Assembly: GCF_003287275.1 (NCBI RefSeq)
Contig: NZ_QEVW01000026.1
Span: 62,001-126,000 of the forward strand
DNA length: 64,000 bases
DNA from: Paenibacillus taichungensis
Lineage (GTDB): Bacteria > Bacillota > Bacilli > Paenibacillales > Paenibacillaceae
Direction: 5' to 3'
In this document: positions 51,518 to 59,993 of the stretch, piece by piece
Position numbering within the stretch: the first letter of the stretch is position 1
Layout of the letters: every line of letters starts with the position of its first letter
Translations under genes and position numbers: made by a program
Notes under the pieces: generated by a model
Databases searched by the model: none
Told to the model about the DNA's origin: nothing
The model's input: only the letters and a program-made list of their open reading frames with translations

Positions 51518-51583
51518 CATCTGGTTTTAGATGGACCTTCATGAATTGGTAAATATCATTTTACGATAATAGGGGGAGTCCAT

Positions 51584-51780
51584 CTGACCCGTCTCGCTAA
51601 ACGTTCAGCCATTGTTCTCGTCGCAATTATACTTTTGGCCCAAATTCCGATGTTGAAAGCAACCTTTGCCCGAGGGATAACTACGCTATATGTGAACACA
51701 AAGTACCCTGAACGCTTGAACCCAAATTTTTACCGGTGATCGTTACGTATGATCCATTGGATCAACCCATGAAAGACTAG
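51584..51780 (+). pseudogene. Small secreted/membrane peptide gene interrupted by a frameshift
   Basis: After GGGGGAG (51572-51578) a frame from CTG 51584 reads a basic start and hydrophobic stretch (TRLAKRSAIVLVAIILLAQI) and then TTLYVNTKYPERLNP before a stop at 51737-51739. In the -1 frame the sequence continues as KFLPVIVTYDPLDQPMKD to a stop at 51778-51780. The join is at the T run near 51727. It could be a decayed small gene, an error in the assembled sequence, or chance. No family is recognised. Confidence 0.35.
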
Positions 51781-51816
51781 ATTATTCACTCTATGAATCA
51801 TTCAGGAGGTATCGCT

Positions 51817-52035
51817 ATGTCCAATCATTTGCACTTGGTAGAATTAGTTCGCAAGCTGATGAATGCCGAAGGAACCGAAGATGAACTGGATGAGATGCTA
51901 GACGAGCTACAGCAACAGATGCCTTATGCAGAGATCAGCAATCTGATTTTCTGGGATGATCGAGACCTGACACCCGAACAGATTGTGGAAGAGGCGCTGA
52001 CTGCTCGTCCGATCATACTTCCGCCCAGCCCTTAG
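51817..52035 (+). CDS. Colicin/pyocin-type bacteriocin immunity protein homologue
   Basis: The 72-residue acidic protein has the pattern of nuclease-colicin immunity (Im) proteins: LVELVRKLMNAEGTEDELDEML, then NLIFWDDRDLTPEQIVEEAL, like the Im helix with DLIYYP...DSPEGIV. Im proteins bind and block HNH DNase bacteriocins in the cytoplasm. ATG 51817 is set by AGGAGG 7 bases upstream. No nuclease gene lies beside it, so it is an orphan immunity gene or has another role. Confidence 0.75.
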   Translation: MSNHLHLVELVRKLMNAEGTEDELDEMLDELQQQMPYAEISNLIFWDDRDLTPEQIVEEALTARPIILPPSP

Positions 52036-52139
52036 ACCTTATCCTATTAAATAATCCCCTCAAATCCAGACCACCTCTCCCCAACTTCCATAATTTCGTT
52101 ATAATGTAAATAAGACATCAGGCAAACAGGAGGCGAATT

Positions 52140-52928
52140 ATGGAAACGGAAGGTTTACGCAACGTAGAGAAGCTGGCGCTGAAGAAACACAAGATTTACA
52201 AACAAAGCTTGATCAGGTACCTTGCACGCTCCATGCTCGCCAGCATGTTTATCGGGTTTGGCGTCATCGTGGCGTTCAAGACGGGTAACTTCTTTTATAT
52301 GGAGGATTCCCCTTTTACATACCCCATGGCTGCCCTCACGTTCGGCGCGGCAATTATTCTTATCGCTTATGGTGGCGGTGATTTGTTCACAGGAAATACG
52401 TTCTACTACACCTATGCCGCCTTGCGCAAGAAACTGAAATGGTTCGAAGTGGTGAAGCTGTGGATTGCAAGTTACAGTGGGAATCTGATGGGTGCGGCGG
52501 TATTTGCCCTATTAATCTATCTGACGGGTCTGTTCGATTCATCTCAGGTGAATGGTTTTCTGCTGAGTGTCGTAGAGCACAAGATGGAGGCTCCAGCCAT
52601 GCAGCTTTTCTTCCGGGGTATCCTGTGTAACTGGCTCGTATGTCTGGCGTTCTTTGTGCCGATGTTCATGAAGGAGAATGGTGCGAAAATGTTCGCCATG
52701 ATGCTCTTCGTCTTCTGTTTCTTCATCTCGGGATATGAGCACAGCGTCGCCAATATGTGTACATTCGCCATTGCGCTGGTACTGAACCATCCGGGGACGA
52801 TCTCATTCGGCGGGGTTATTCACAATCTGATTCCGGTGACGCTTGGCAATCTGGTGGGCGGTGTGCTGCTGATGGGCTTCATGTATTATGCGGTGAACAA
52901 ACCGTTTCTGGACGAAGAGACACACTAA
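52140..52928 (+). CDS. Formate/nitrite transporter (FNT) family channel
   Basis: The 262-residue protein has six hydrophobic segments. The FNT signatures are GGGDLFTGNTFYYTYA in the first half-repeat and the selectivity His in SGYEHSVANM in the second. FNT channels pass formate, nitrite or hydrosulfide. The layout is of the Bacillus YwcJ group. The ATG follows AGGAGG. Confidence 0.9.
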   Translation: METEGLRNVEKLALKKHKIYKQSLIRYLARSMLASMFIGFGVIVAFKTGNFFYMEDSPFTYPMAALTFGAAIILIAYGGGDLFTGNTFYYTYAALRKKLKWFEVVKLWIASYSGNLMGAAVFALLIYLTGLFDSSQVNGFLLSVVEHKMEAPAMQLFFRGILCNWLVCLAFFVPMFMKENGAKMFAMMLFVFCFFISGYEHSVANMCTFAIALVLNHPGTISFGGVIHNLIPVTLGNLVGGVLLMGFMYYAVNKPFLDEETH

Positions 52929-52962
52929 TACTTTGGCAAAAAAATCTCCTCCTGTGTGTTGT

Positions 52963-53033
52963 CATAATTAATGAGAAAAATCAGCAATAAAGGCTTGTAC
53001 ATCAACACAAATTTTCATAATTAGTGAGAAAAA
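52963..53033. repeat. Direct repeat before the insertion element
   Basis: CATAATTAATGAGAAAAA (52963-52980) and CATAATTAGTGAGAAAAA (53016-53033) differ at one base and are 53 bases apart, in an AT-rich gap between the FNT gene and the insertion element. Confidence 0.6.
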
Positions 53034-53114
53034 ACGCAAAATTCATTTTGTATATTTATGCATATTAATGGGTGCGTATTTCAGAAGAATCCTTAACACA
53101 TTTTAACACAGCAA

Positions 53115-54885
53115 GAGGGGGATGTCCCAAAAGGCATAAATATGGCTTGGGATATCCTCTTTCTCTAAATTGTAAAACAAAAAGAAACCGTTCCTTGGTA
53201 AAATGGAGGTACCACCCAACCATTCGAAAGGAGACGGTTTCTTTGTACATTCAATATACCATGGATCAACTTTTCTTGCCAATGGATTTGGAGACAGATA
53301 TTCCCGAAAATCACCTCGTGCGTGTCGTGAATGACGCGGTTAATCGCCTAAGCGATTCCATTTTCAACGCTGCATACCCTGGCGGTGGCCGCCACAGCTT
53401 CATCCCAAAATGCTCACCAAAATCATCATTTACGCCTACACCCAGCGCATCTATTCTTCCCGGCAAATCGCCAAAGCGGTTCGTGAAAATATCATGTTCA
53501 TGTGGCTCGCCGCGCGCCAACAGCCGGACTTCCGTACCATCAATCGCTTTCGTTCCGAGCGGATGAAAGAGGTACTGGAAACCGTATTTACCCATGTACT
53601 GGAGTTGCTGGTTCAGGAGCAATATGTATCATTGGATCACTATTTTCTAGACGGAACCAAGCTCGAAGCGAATGCCAATCGCTACACCTTTGTGTGGAAA
53701 AAAGCCGTCGTCAAGCACCAAGCCAAGCTGCAAGAAAAAGTACATACCCTGTTTCAAACCATCGAAGAGGCAGAAAACGAAGAAGATGTACTCCACACCG
53801 GAGCCGATCTGCCTGAACTTGGCGAAACCTCGGCTCTCACGGCGCAAAAGCTGGAACAAGCTATCAAGCAATTGGAGGAAAAGCTCAGCGAAAAACCGAA
53901 GAGCAAAACGCTCAAGAAAGCCGTACGTCAGTTGCGGAAGGATTTGCTGCCACGGCTGCACAAATATGAACATCAGATCCAAACTGCCGGTGAGCGGAAC
54001 AGCTACAGCAAAACCGATCCAGATGCGACATTTATGCGAATGAAAGAGGACCACATGCGAAACGGTCAACTGAAGCCAGGATATAATGTACAGATCGGAA
54101 CGGAAAATCAGTTTGTTTTGGGCTACAGCGTACACAACGGCCTACGGATACCAAATGTCTGAAACCCCATCTGAATCATCTGGAAGAAACGCTTGGCCAA
54201 AGACCGAAGACCGTCATTGCCGATGCCGGGTATGGAAGCGAAGAAAACTACAGCTATTTAGAAGAACAAAACATTCAGGCTATCGTCAAATATGGGACAT
54301 ATCACAAGGAAAAGACTCGTGCTTTTCGGCAAGCCATCGGTAAAGTGGACAACTGGAGTTACAACGAAACGTCAGATACGTGGACTTGTGCGGCTGGACA
54401 AACGTTACCTTTCCGGTATGAAAGCCGGACGATGACGGAAAGCGGCTACACGATTCAGACACGTCATTATCGAAGTGAGGATTGTAGTCAGTGTCCCTTG
54501 AAAGCGACGTGCACCAAGGCCCAAGGTGACCGGGAGATTGCGGTCAGCTTGACCTACATGCGGCAAAAAAACGAGATGCGAGAACGCCTACGTAGCGAGG
54601 AAGGATACATGCTATCGGTTCGGCGCATGGTTGAGCCGGAAAGTGTGTTTGGGCAAATAAAAAATAATCGGGGATTCCGAAGATTCCTGCTTCGTGGCTT
54701 GCAAAAAGTAAGCTTGGAGGTCGGGTGGCTTTGCCTTGCCCACAATCTACTCAAAAAAGCTTCAATGACAGAAAAACGCAAACGGGACAAAGCAGGATGA
54801 AGCTCTACTTTGTCCCGTTTGGACGTATCGGTATTAGTTCTCTTCACCGATGTGTGTTTTTAAGGGCTTTTGAAACAGCACCCTC
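53115..54885 (+). mobile_element. Degenerate IS1182-like insertion sequence
   Basis: The ends form imperfect inverted repeats: GAGGGGGATGTCCCAAAAG on the left, matched in 16 of 21 positions by the reverse complement of the right end (GAGGGTGCTGTTTCAAAAG). Between them lies one transposase reading frame broken twice. No clear target duplication is seen. The element separates the ordinary chromosome from the AT-rich segment to its right. Confidence 0.8.
53243..54800 (+). pseudogene. IS1182-family transposase with two frameshifts
   Basis: The reading begins at TTG 53243 behind AAAGGAG as (M)YIQYTMDQLFLPMDLETDIPENH, the usual IS1182-type start. At about 53402 one base is missing (the frame moves from HSF to HPKMLTKIIIYAY), and at about 54142 a second one-base loss leads from YSVHNG into the frame of LKPHLNHLEETLGQRPKTV. 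Motifs of the DDE domain are SLDHYFLDGTK, TVIADAGYGSEEN and MVEPESVFGQIKNNRGFRRF with the final Glu. Two losses make an active transposase unlikely. The rest is well conserved, so inactivation looks recent. Confidence 0.85.
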
Positions 54886-54935
54886 AATTAAGATATTATA
54901 TTTATTTTAAGTTTCGCATTCTATACTAGAGTCTA

Positions 54936-55213
54936 CTACTGAATCACAATCTTTGATCCGTAGTCCATTAGAACACTCCAATAATAGAAATTCTCTATAT
55001 CCTTGAGCCATACAGGATCATTTTGTTCAATATATAAAAAAACTTGCTCAATACTAGTGAAGAAATGAGATCTAACTTCTCATTTATATATTCAACATAT
55101 TGTTTAATGAATTCTCAATAATCGCTTAAGAGCAATTTTTGAATATCACGACTCATTTCATCCAAGTCATTCTATAGATATACTCCTTTATTAACAATAG
55201 CTTCTTTCTTCAT
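54936..55213 (-). pseudogene. Decayed gene of unknown function
   Basis: On the minus strand the sequence reads as a protein only if stops and frame changes are ignored: MKKEAIVNKGVYL, stop, NDLDEMSRDIQKLLLSDY, stop, EFIKQYVEYINEK, frame change, then RSHFFTSIEQVFLYIEQND and FYYWSVLMDYGSKIVIQ before the final stop. The last part is clearly protein-like. The small size and position beside a toxin-like gene would fit a dead immunity gene, but that is a guess. The region is AT-rich. Confidence 0.55.
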
Positions 55214-55267
55214 TTTCTCTTTAGTAATTTGATAATATCTAAGTTTTCAATCGTTCTTTTTGCAATA

Positions 55268-55297
55268 AAAAACAGTCTTTCGATAATCGAAAGACTG
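55268..55297 (-). terminator. Terminator of the toxin-like gene
   Basis: CAGTCTTTCGA and TCGAAAGACTG pair perfectly, followed by six T on the minus strand. Confidence 0.88.
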
Positions 55298-55332
55298 CTA
55301 AAGGATCAAAACTATTGTATTTGCTAAACAAG

Positions 55333-56190
55333 TTAGAAGAAAGAATGTCCTCCAATTCTACTTGCTGTATGATAGTGTGCATAGTAGAAGAAACCAGGTA
55401 CTTGGGTAATATTTAATTCTGGACCTACAGGTGTTGCTCCACCACCGGCTACTCTTGCCACACGTGCAGCTGCCGCACTATTTACTGACCAAACATTTGC
55501 ATGCGCCTTCGTAAACATAGGGTTTACTAGTCTTTGAGCTGCACCAGCTAAGTCAATAGAATGACCAACATAAAGTTTCCCCCCCATGATTTGGGCTTCG
55601 TAGTGTTCGTATTTTTTCTGTCTCAATGTCTCTCTAATTTCATTAACTGTCACCCAAGTTTCGGTTGCTACAATTAGAGTTGCACCGATACCGACTAACC
55701 ATGCCAACAAGGTTTCCCCAATCACAATACCAATGGGGATTGCGAAAGAAGCTTGTAATTTGTCTTGTTCAATTGAATAGGATTCATTTGTTTCTAGATC
55801 AGTAAAAGTAGCATTAATGTCACCCAATGAATTGACTTCATGAATAACAACATCATACGTTCGTTGATTTGCTGTACTGACTTCCGACTTCTCATTAGTA
55901 ACCAGAGTCATTGTTTGCAAATTTTTATCAATTGTAAGAGTCCCTGTAATGTCAGTTGTGGTTGCATTTTCAGAAGCCAGTGCACTTACCCGTGCGAAAC
56001 TTGAATTTATCGCTGGCATTGTGGCACTTATAACCATTTCATCTGCATTATCTACAAGAATGTCTACGTTTGAACCTGTAGAATGATCTGAGAATCTACT
56101 TTCCTGCGCTTGTGCTTGGAATGTAAATGAAAAGATCATAGCGAAAGCTAGAATACTTGCAATAATCGATTTATTCAAAGACTTTATCAT
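55333..56190 (-). CDS. Secreted toxin-like protein (resembles SAR2788-type putative toxins)
   Basis: The 285-residue protein has a signal peptide (IIASILAFAMIFSFTFQAQAQ, cleavage near 29), a Thr/Asn/Glu-rich middle (30-150), one strongly hydrophobic segment (about 151-185, IPIGIVIGETLLAWLVGIGATLIVA) and a C-terminal part with YEHYEAQIMGGK and a His-rich end (GFFYYAHYHTASRIGGHSFF). This layout resembles proteins called SAR2788-family putative toxins, from memory, so the label is tentative. It follows the subtilisin-like gene by 29 bases on the same strand, and the protease may process it outside the cell. GGAAGGTG precedes the ATG. Confidence 0.6.
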   Translation of the reverse strand: MIKSLNKSIIASILAFAMIFSFTFQAQAQESRFSDHSTGSNVDILVDNADEMVISATMPAINSSFARVSALASENATTTDITGTLTIDKNLQTMTLVTNEKSEVSTANQRTYDVVIHEVNSLGDINATFTDLETNESYSIEQDKLQASFAIPIGIVIGETLLAWLVGIGATLIVATETWVTVNEIRETLRQKKYEHYEAQIMGGKLYVGHSIDLAGAAQRLVNPMFTKAHANVWSVNSAAAARVARVAGGGATPVGPELNITQVPGFFYYAHYHTASRIGGHSFF

Positions 56191-56219
56191 TTGTTACCGA
56201 CACCTTCCATTCTTTAAGT

Positions 56220-57185
56220 TTATGAATGTTTATCAAAAATTAATGAGCCATTACCATAGATAGGATCATATCCTGATTCTCCGAGATCCTTTGAGATGGA
56301 ATTAAGGTCTTTTATAATATGCTCGACTATCTTTTCGTCCTTCACATATTCACTAGATGAAAGAAAATTAGCAACGACTCCAGTAACATGGGCAGTAGCA
56401 AATGATGTCCCATTAAAAACACGGTATTCATTGTTTGGTTGAAGAGTAAGAATATTGACTCCGGGAGCACTATAATCAATTTTCCCCAATGAAACATAAG
56501 GATAAGGGTTTTCCAAGTGATCAATGGCAGAAACTGAAATCACATTTTCATAAGCTGCTGGAAACTGAGTGCTCATTCCTGGGTTATTCCCTGCAGCAGC
56601 TATAATAATTATTCCTTTGTCTATTGCTTTTTCAACCGCACCTTTTAATAAAGGATCATCTCTTTTAATACCGAAACTCATATTAATGACATCAACATCC
56701 TGTTTGATTGCCCATTCTATTCCGCTTACAAAACTACTTAAATCGCCTTTTCCTTTATCATCAAGCACCTTAATAGATAGAATCTCTACATTACTAGAGA
56801 TGCCTGTAATTCCTTTTCCGTTGTCATTAGCAGTTATTATACCTGCCATTGCAGTTCCATGCCCTAGTCTGTCAATCGCGTCATTAGTGGAATCAATAGC
56901 GTTATAGTGCGATATGTAAACTCCTTCAAGATCTCGGTGCGTACTATCTACTCCACTATCCATAATCGCAATCTTTACATTCTTATAAGTTTGTTTTAAA
57001 GAGTGAGAATTAATATAAGATATTCCCCAAGGCTCATACTGAGTACTCGTAAAATCTAACTGCTCAATCTCCTCATTCGTAAGTACAGTAAATGATTCCT
57101 TTGTCTCCCTACTAAACTTCATAATAAGAAACGTTGACAATACTATCGAAGTTAATATGAGTAATAATAGAGATTTTTTAAGTAT
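56220..57185 (-). CDS. Subtilisin-like serine protease (S8) with apparent ATA start
   Basis: The catalytic triad is complete: Asp in IAIMDSGVDSTHRD, His in GHGTAMAG and Ser in NGTSFATAHVTG, with oxyanion Asn in AAAGNNPG. The protease part alone is about 275 residues, compact like subtilisin. The first usual start codon in frame is TTG 57140, but the frame is open further up and encodes a good signal peptide, LKKSLLLLILTSIVLSTFLI, that begins at ATA 57185, seven bases after AGAGGTGG. So the start is either the rare codon ATA or a mutated ATG. It lies upstream of the toxin-like gene, probably in one transcript. Codon use is AT-rich. Confidence 0.8.
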   Translation of the reverse strand: MLKKSLLLLILTSIVLSTFLIMKFSRETKESFTVLTNEEIEQLDFTSTQYEPWGISYINSHSLKQTYKNVKIAIMDSGVDSTHRDLEGVYISHYNAIDSTNDAIDRLGHGTAMAGIITANDNGKGITGISSNVEILSIKVLDDKGKGDLSSFVSGIEWAIKQDVDVINMSFGIKRDDPLLKGAVEKAIDKGIIIIAAAGNNPGMSTQFPAAYENVISVSAIDHLENPYPYVSLGKIDYSAPGVNILTLQPNNEYRVFNGTSFATAHVTGVVANFLSSSEYVKDEKIVEHIIKDLNSISKDLGESGYDPIYGNGSLIFDKHS

Positions 57186-57366
57186 TAAAACTCCACCTCT
57201 CTTTTTTGGATAACTTTATAAATAGTTAACATTTGTAATTTTATTATATAAATATTATTTTGTAAATATATTGAAATAATTATATATTAATATTTATATA
57301 TTGAATATTATCCCATTAATTGAAATAATATAAGAATAGAACTTATGAGAGTAGGGTGAGTCAAAA

Positions 57367-57834
57367 ATGAGTTTTGAATTCTTTATAGCCGCAGATCGTC
57401 CAATTCCTGAGATCAAACAAAACGGACCTGAGGTTTTAACGGTAAAAGATATGATCCGTATGAATGTTCCAGATGGACCAATACCATGGAAAGCTATGAA
57501 GGAGGATGCAGAAGTACTTTACAATCCTGATCCCGTAGCCTTTAATCGTTTTCATCTAGAAAGCGCCCCTTATGCTTTTAAAATCATGAGTAATTACACC
57601 GATTTCAATCATATCTATACATTCGATGTTTCCCAATTGAATTTAGCAAAGGATCTATATAACTATATAAGTTCACTCGATAATGAAATAAACTTAGAAG
57701 TCTGGCATCTATGGTTCGGCTATGATAATGAAAATGAAGTCATTACTAGAAAAAATTTGTTGCGCTCCAATCTTACTACCTCTGATTTTGAAGCAGCACT
57801 TAATGAGAGTTGGTGCATAGATATTAAAAGCTAA
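57367..57834 (+). CDS. Protein of unknown function, 155 residues
   Basis: The frame begins with MSFEFFIAADRPIPEIKQNG behind AGGGTGAG. The protein is soluble and mixed alpha/beta, with SSLDNEINLEVWHLWFGYDNE and a C-terminal SNLTTSDFEAALNESWCIDI. I recognise no family. It lies divergently from the protease/toxin-like pair in the same AT-rich stretch, so an immunity or accessory role is possible but unproven. Confidence 0.7.
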   Translation: MSFEFFIAADRPIPEIKQNGPEVLTVKDMIRMNVPDGPIPWKAMKEDAEVLYNPDPVAFNRFHLESAPYAFKIMSNYTDFNHIYTFDVSQLNLAKDLYNYISSLDNEINLEVWHLWFGYDNENEVITRKNLLRSNLTTSDFEAALNESWCIDIKS

Positions 57835-58179
57835 TTCGTAAAGCAAGGAATAGATAAGGGACGGCTAGGAGCAGTTTCTTATCTATTCCTCTAAATTATT
57901 GTCTTTACTATCATCAAGCAAGTGGTCGTGGCTACTGTTCCCTCACTGGCCGGGTCAGGCTGGACGGTAAGCCAAACCACAAACCCCCGCGCAGCCTTGC
58001 CATCCTGTGATGAAGGCTGCGCGGGGGTTTTATTTATGGGCAGGTTCACGGTTAATCCTCCCGCCCTCATTACTATTTGCCATGTGACACACAAAAAAAT
58101 CACACGGCTCCATTGTAAAAACTGACACACAGGCGTAATTAGGTAACTCTGTGTGCCTGCTAGACGTGCCATCTGTGGC
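57835..58179. other. Intergenic region with one strong hairpin
   Basis: This gap separates the AT-rich stretch from the WXG gene and base composition returns to that of the rest. Apart from the terminator at 57981-58031 I see no gene; a minus-strand frame that ends at 57891 lacks a start signal and known motifs. Confidence 0.5.
57981..58031. terminator. Strong bidirectional terminator
   Basis: AAACCCCCGCGCAGCCTT pairs perfectly with AAGGCTGCGCGGGGGTTT, ending in TTTTATTT on the plus strand. It can stop both the small plus-strand gene and the minus-strand WXG gene. Confidence 0.85.
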
Positions 58180-59166
58180 TTAGTTATACTCACGCCACGG
58201 AATATATTCAATATCGTTGTCGCCACGCGTGACCACGATCATATTCTCGATTTTGCCTGTATCCTTGTTGGTTCGGTAGATCATCGTACGTGTCTCGCCT
58301 TCCTCCGGAACGGAGAACAGAAACTTGTCCGCGACAAAGGAAGAACCGAGCCCTGTCGCATGTTCTGTAAAGGCGGATCCACTCTTGCTGGTCAACAACA
58401 GGCCGATTCCATAAGCTGTAGCCGTTTGTGCTCCTTTACCAAAGAGATGTTCCCCTTGACTGGTCGTATGGGTTTGTTCCCAATACTCGTATTTTTTCGT
58501 ATCCTTGTTGTAATCCACGACGTTACCCTGTTTATCCAGGCTGATGCTGGTCGTTTCACCCTTGTCACTTTTCACTTGATACGTGCCTACAATGGAATCC
58601 TCGGTAATCTTCACCGTCTTGCCTGTGTTTGGATCGGTTTGATAGATTTCATCCTCATATTGAAGCCGAATAATGTTCATGCTGGCCTGAAGCTGCTGTG
58701 CCAGTTTCTCGTCACCCATATCCTCGGCTTTCTTCAACATTTCCTCATAATTCTTGTAATCTTCGGCGTCCTTCTTCTTCCAATCATCCATATTCTCTGG
58801 AGGACCAGACGTTTTGTCCGAGCTATCACCTTTATGTTTACCGAGGGACGTAAGAGTCTGTGCCGCGGTCAAAGCCACCATAATAGCCTTGCTCAACGCG
58901 TCTTCATCCGTTGTACGGAAACGCTCGGCAATTTTCTTGAGCTCAGACTGAATGGACAGAATCAGCTCCAGGACGGACTTCATTGTACCTTGGGCTGTTG
59001 CATAATCATTATAAAAGCGCTCCTGCTCCATTCCGTCCCAATTACTGCGCATGACACGGATCTGGCTGTCCAATGTGGACATGAACCCCGACAATTGCTG
59101 ATGTGCCTGAGCGAATTGCCCGCTGACTGTATCCAGTTGCTCCGGTGTTACCTTAATCTGTGTCAT
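58180..59166 (-). CDS. WXG100-headed protein with long C-terminal domain (possible T7SS substrate)
   Basis: Residues 1 to about 95 form a WXG100-type helical hairpin (VTPEQLDTVSGQFAQ, then MRSNWDGMEQERFY with the W-x-G turn). A Lys/Glu-rich linker (about 110-160) and a C-terminal domain of about 150 residues follow (GEHLFGKGAQTATAYGIGLLL, RTMIYRTNKDTGKIENMIVV). There is no signal peptide; WXG proteins leave through the type VII secretion system. The C-terminal part is of unknown family and could be the effector. No other T7SS gene lies in the window. No immunity gene is evident beside it. Confidence 0.75.
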   Translation of the reverse strand: MTQIKVTPEQLDTVSGQFAQAHQQLSGFMSTLDSQIRVMRSNWDGMEQERFYNDYATAQGTMKSVLELILSIQSELKKIAERFRTTDEDALSKAIMVALTAAQTLTSLGKHKGDSSDKTSGPPENMDDWKKKDAEDYKNYEEMLKKAEDMGDEKLAQQLQASMNIIRLQYEDEIYQTDPNTGKTVKITEDSIVGTYQVKSDKGETTSISLDKQGNVVDYNKDTKKYEYWEQTHTTSQGEHLFGKGAQTATAYGIGLLLTSKSGSAFTEHATGLGSSFVADKFLFSVPEEGETRTMIYRTNKDTGKIENMIVVTRGDNDIEYIPWREYN

Positions 59167-59217
59167 CCTGCATGCTCCTCTTCGTCATATTCCTCCTGTT
59201 TCGTGGTCCACCGATGA

Positions 59218-59676
59218 TTATCTTGCAGTCTGGTCTGCCTTGATCTCCAGATGCAGTAGCGGAAACGGGTTACCGGAACCATCCAACTCGGAACGACCAA
59301 TTTGTACAAATCCCATTTTTTCGTAGAATCGGGCTGCTCCAGCATTCTGCTCATTGACATCCACTTTGAGGTGACTGCCTTTGATGTTAAGGGTATGGTT
59401 GATCAGAAGACGTCCCAAACCCTGTCCATGCTGACTGACATCTATAAACAACATCTCAATAAAGTTATCATCCAAACCGATAAAACCAACGGGTTCATCG
59501 TCAGCATTCAGTGCTTCCCATACCTCAACTTGCCTTTGCTGCAAAACGTCGCTCACTACCTTTTTATAGAACTGGATGTGATGCTCTTCCAAAAACGTAT
59601 GGGTTGCCCGAACGGCTCTCTCCCAAATCTCGACCAACTTGTCATGATCCTGATCACGATATGAAGCAATTAACAT
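59218..59676 (-). CDS. GNAT N-acetyltransferase (YjaB-like)
   Basis: The 152-residue protein has GNAT features: DQDHDKLVEIWERAVRATHTFL at the start, FIEMLFIDVSQHGQGLGRLLI as acetyl-CoA loop and AARFYEKMGFVQIGRSELD. The pattern at the start (WERAVRATHTFL) is that of the YjaB group. ATG 59676 follows AAAGGAGAA; the frame is open 22 codons further up. It lies 51 bases before the WXG gene on the same strand. Confidence 0.85.
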   Translation of the reverse strand: MLIASYRDQDHDKLVEIWERAVRATHTFLEEHHIQFYKKVVSDVLQQRQVEVWEALNADDEPVGFIGLDDNFIEMLFIDVSQHGQGLGRLLINHTLNIKGSHLKVDVNEQNAGAARFYEKMGFVQIGRSELDGSGNPFPLLHLEIKADQTAR

Positions 59677-59882
59677 GTCCAACGTATTCTCCTTTTTCTT
59701 TTCCAGATAACGATTATGTAACCATCCGATCCTGGGATTCATTTTGGTTAATACCTCAAATTTTATATAACTCTACGTATATTTTACCATGCCCAACACT
59801 CAATCTGTACCCACCAATGCCAATCTTGAGTCAACTTTCCAATGCGTAATAAGGATCACTTACCAAAAAAGCAGAAAATAAA

Positions 59883-59922
59883 AGGCAGCCAAAGTCACCT
59901 TGAACTGGTGCTCTAGCTGCCT
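59883..59922 (-). terminator. Terminator of the DUF4132-type gene
   Basis: GGCAGC and GCTGCC form the outer stem, CACC and GGTG the inner one; TTTTATTTT follows on the minus strand. Confidence 0.75.
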
Positions 59923-59993
59923 GATATTCGATAGGTCCACTCGACTTCGTCAATCTAATGCCACTTGCTACAGCCTCATTTCAACATGACTAA

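Noticed and set aside
57891..58226. 111-codon minus-strand frame before the toxin-side terminator
   Set aside because: It overlaps the strong terminator hairpin and has no start signal or recognisable domain.
58153..59217. 354-codon plus-strand frame opposite the WXG gene
   Set aside because: It is rich in Cys, His and Leu without motifs and lacks a ribosome binding site; the minus-strand protein has a clear WXG domain.
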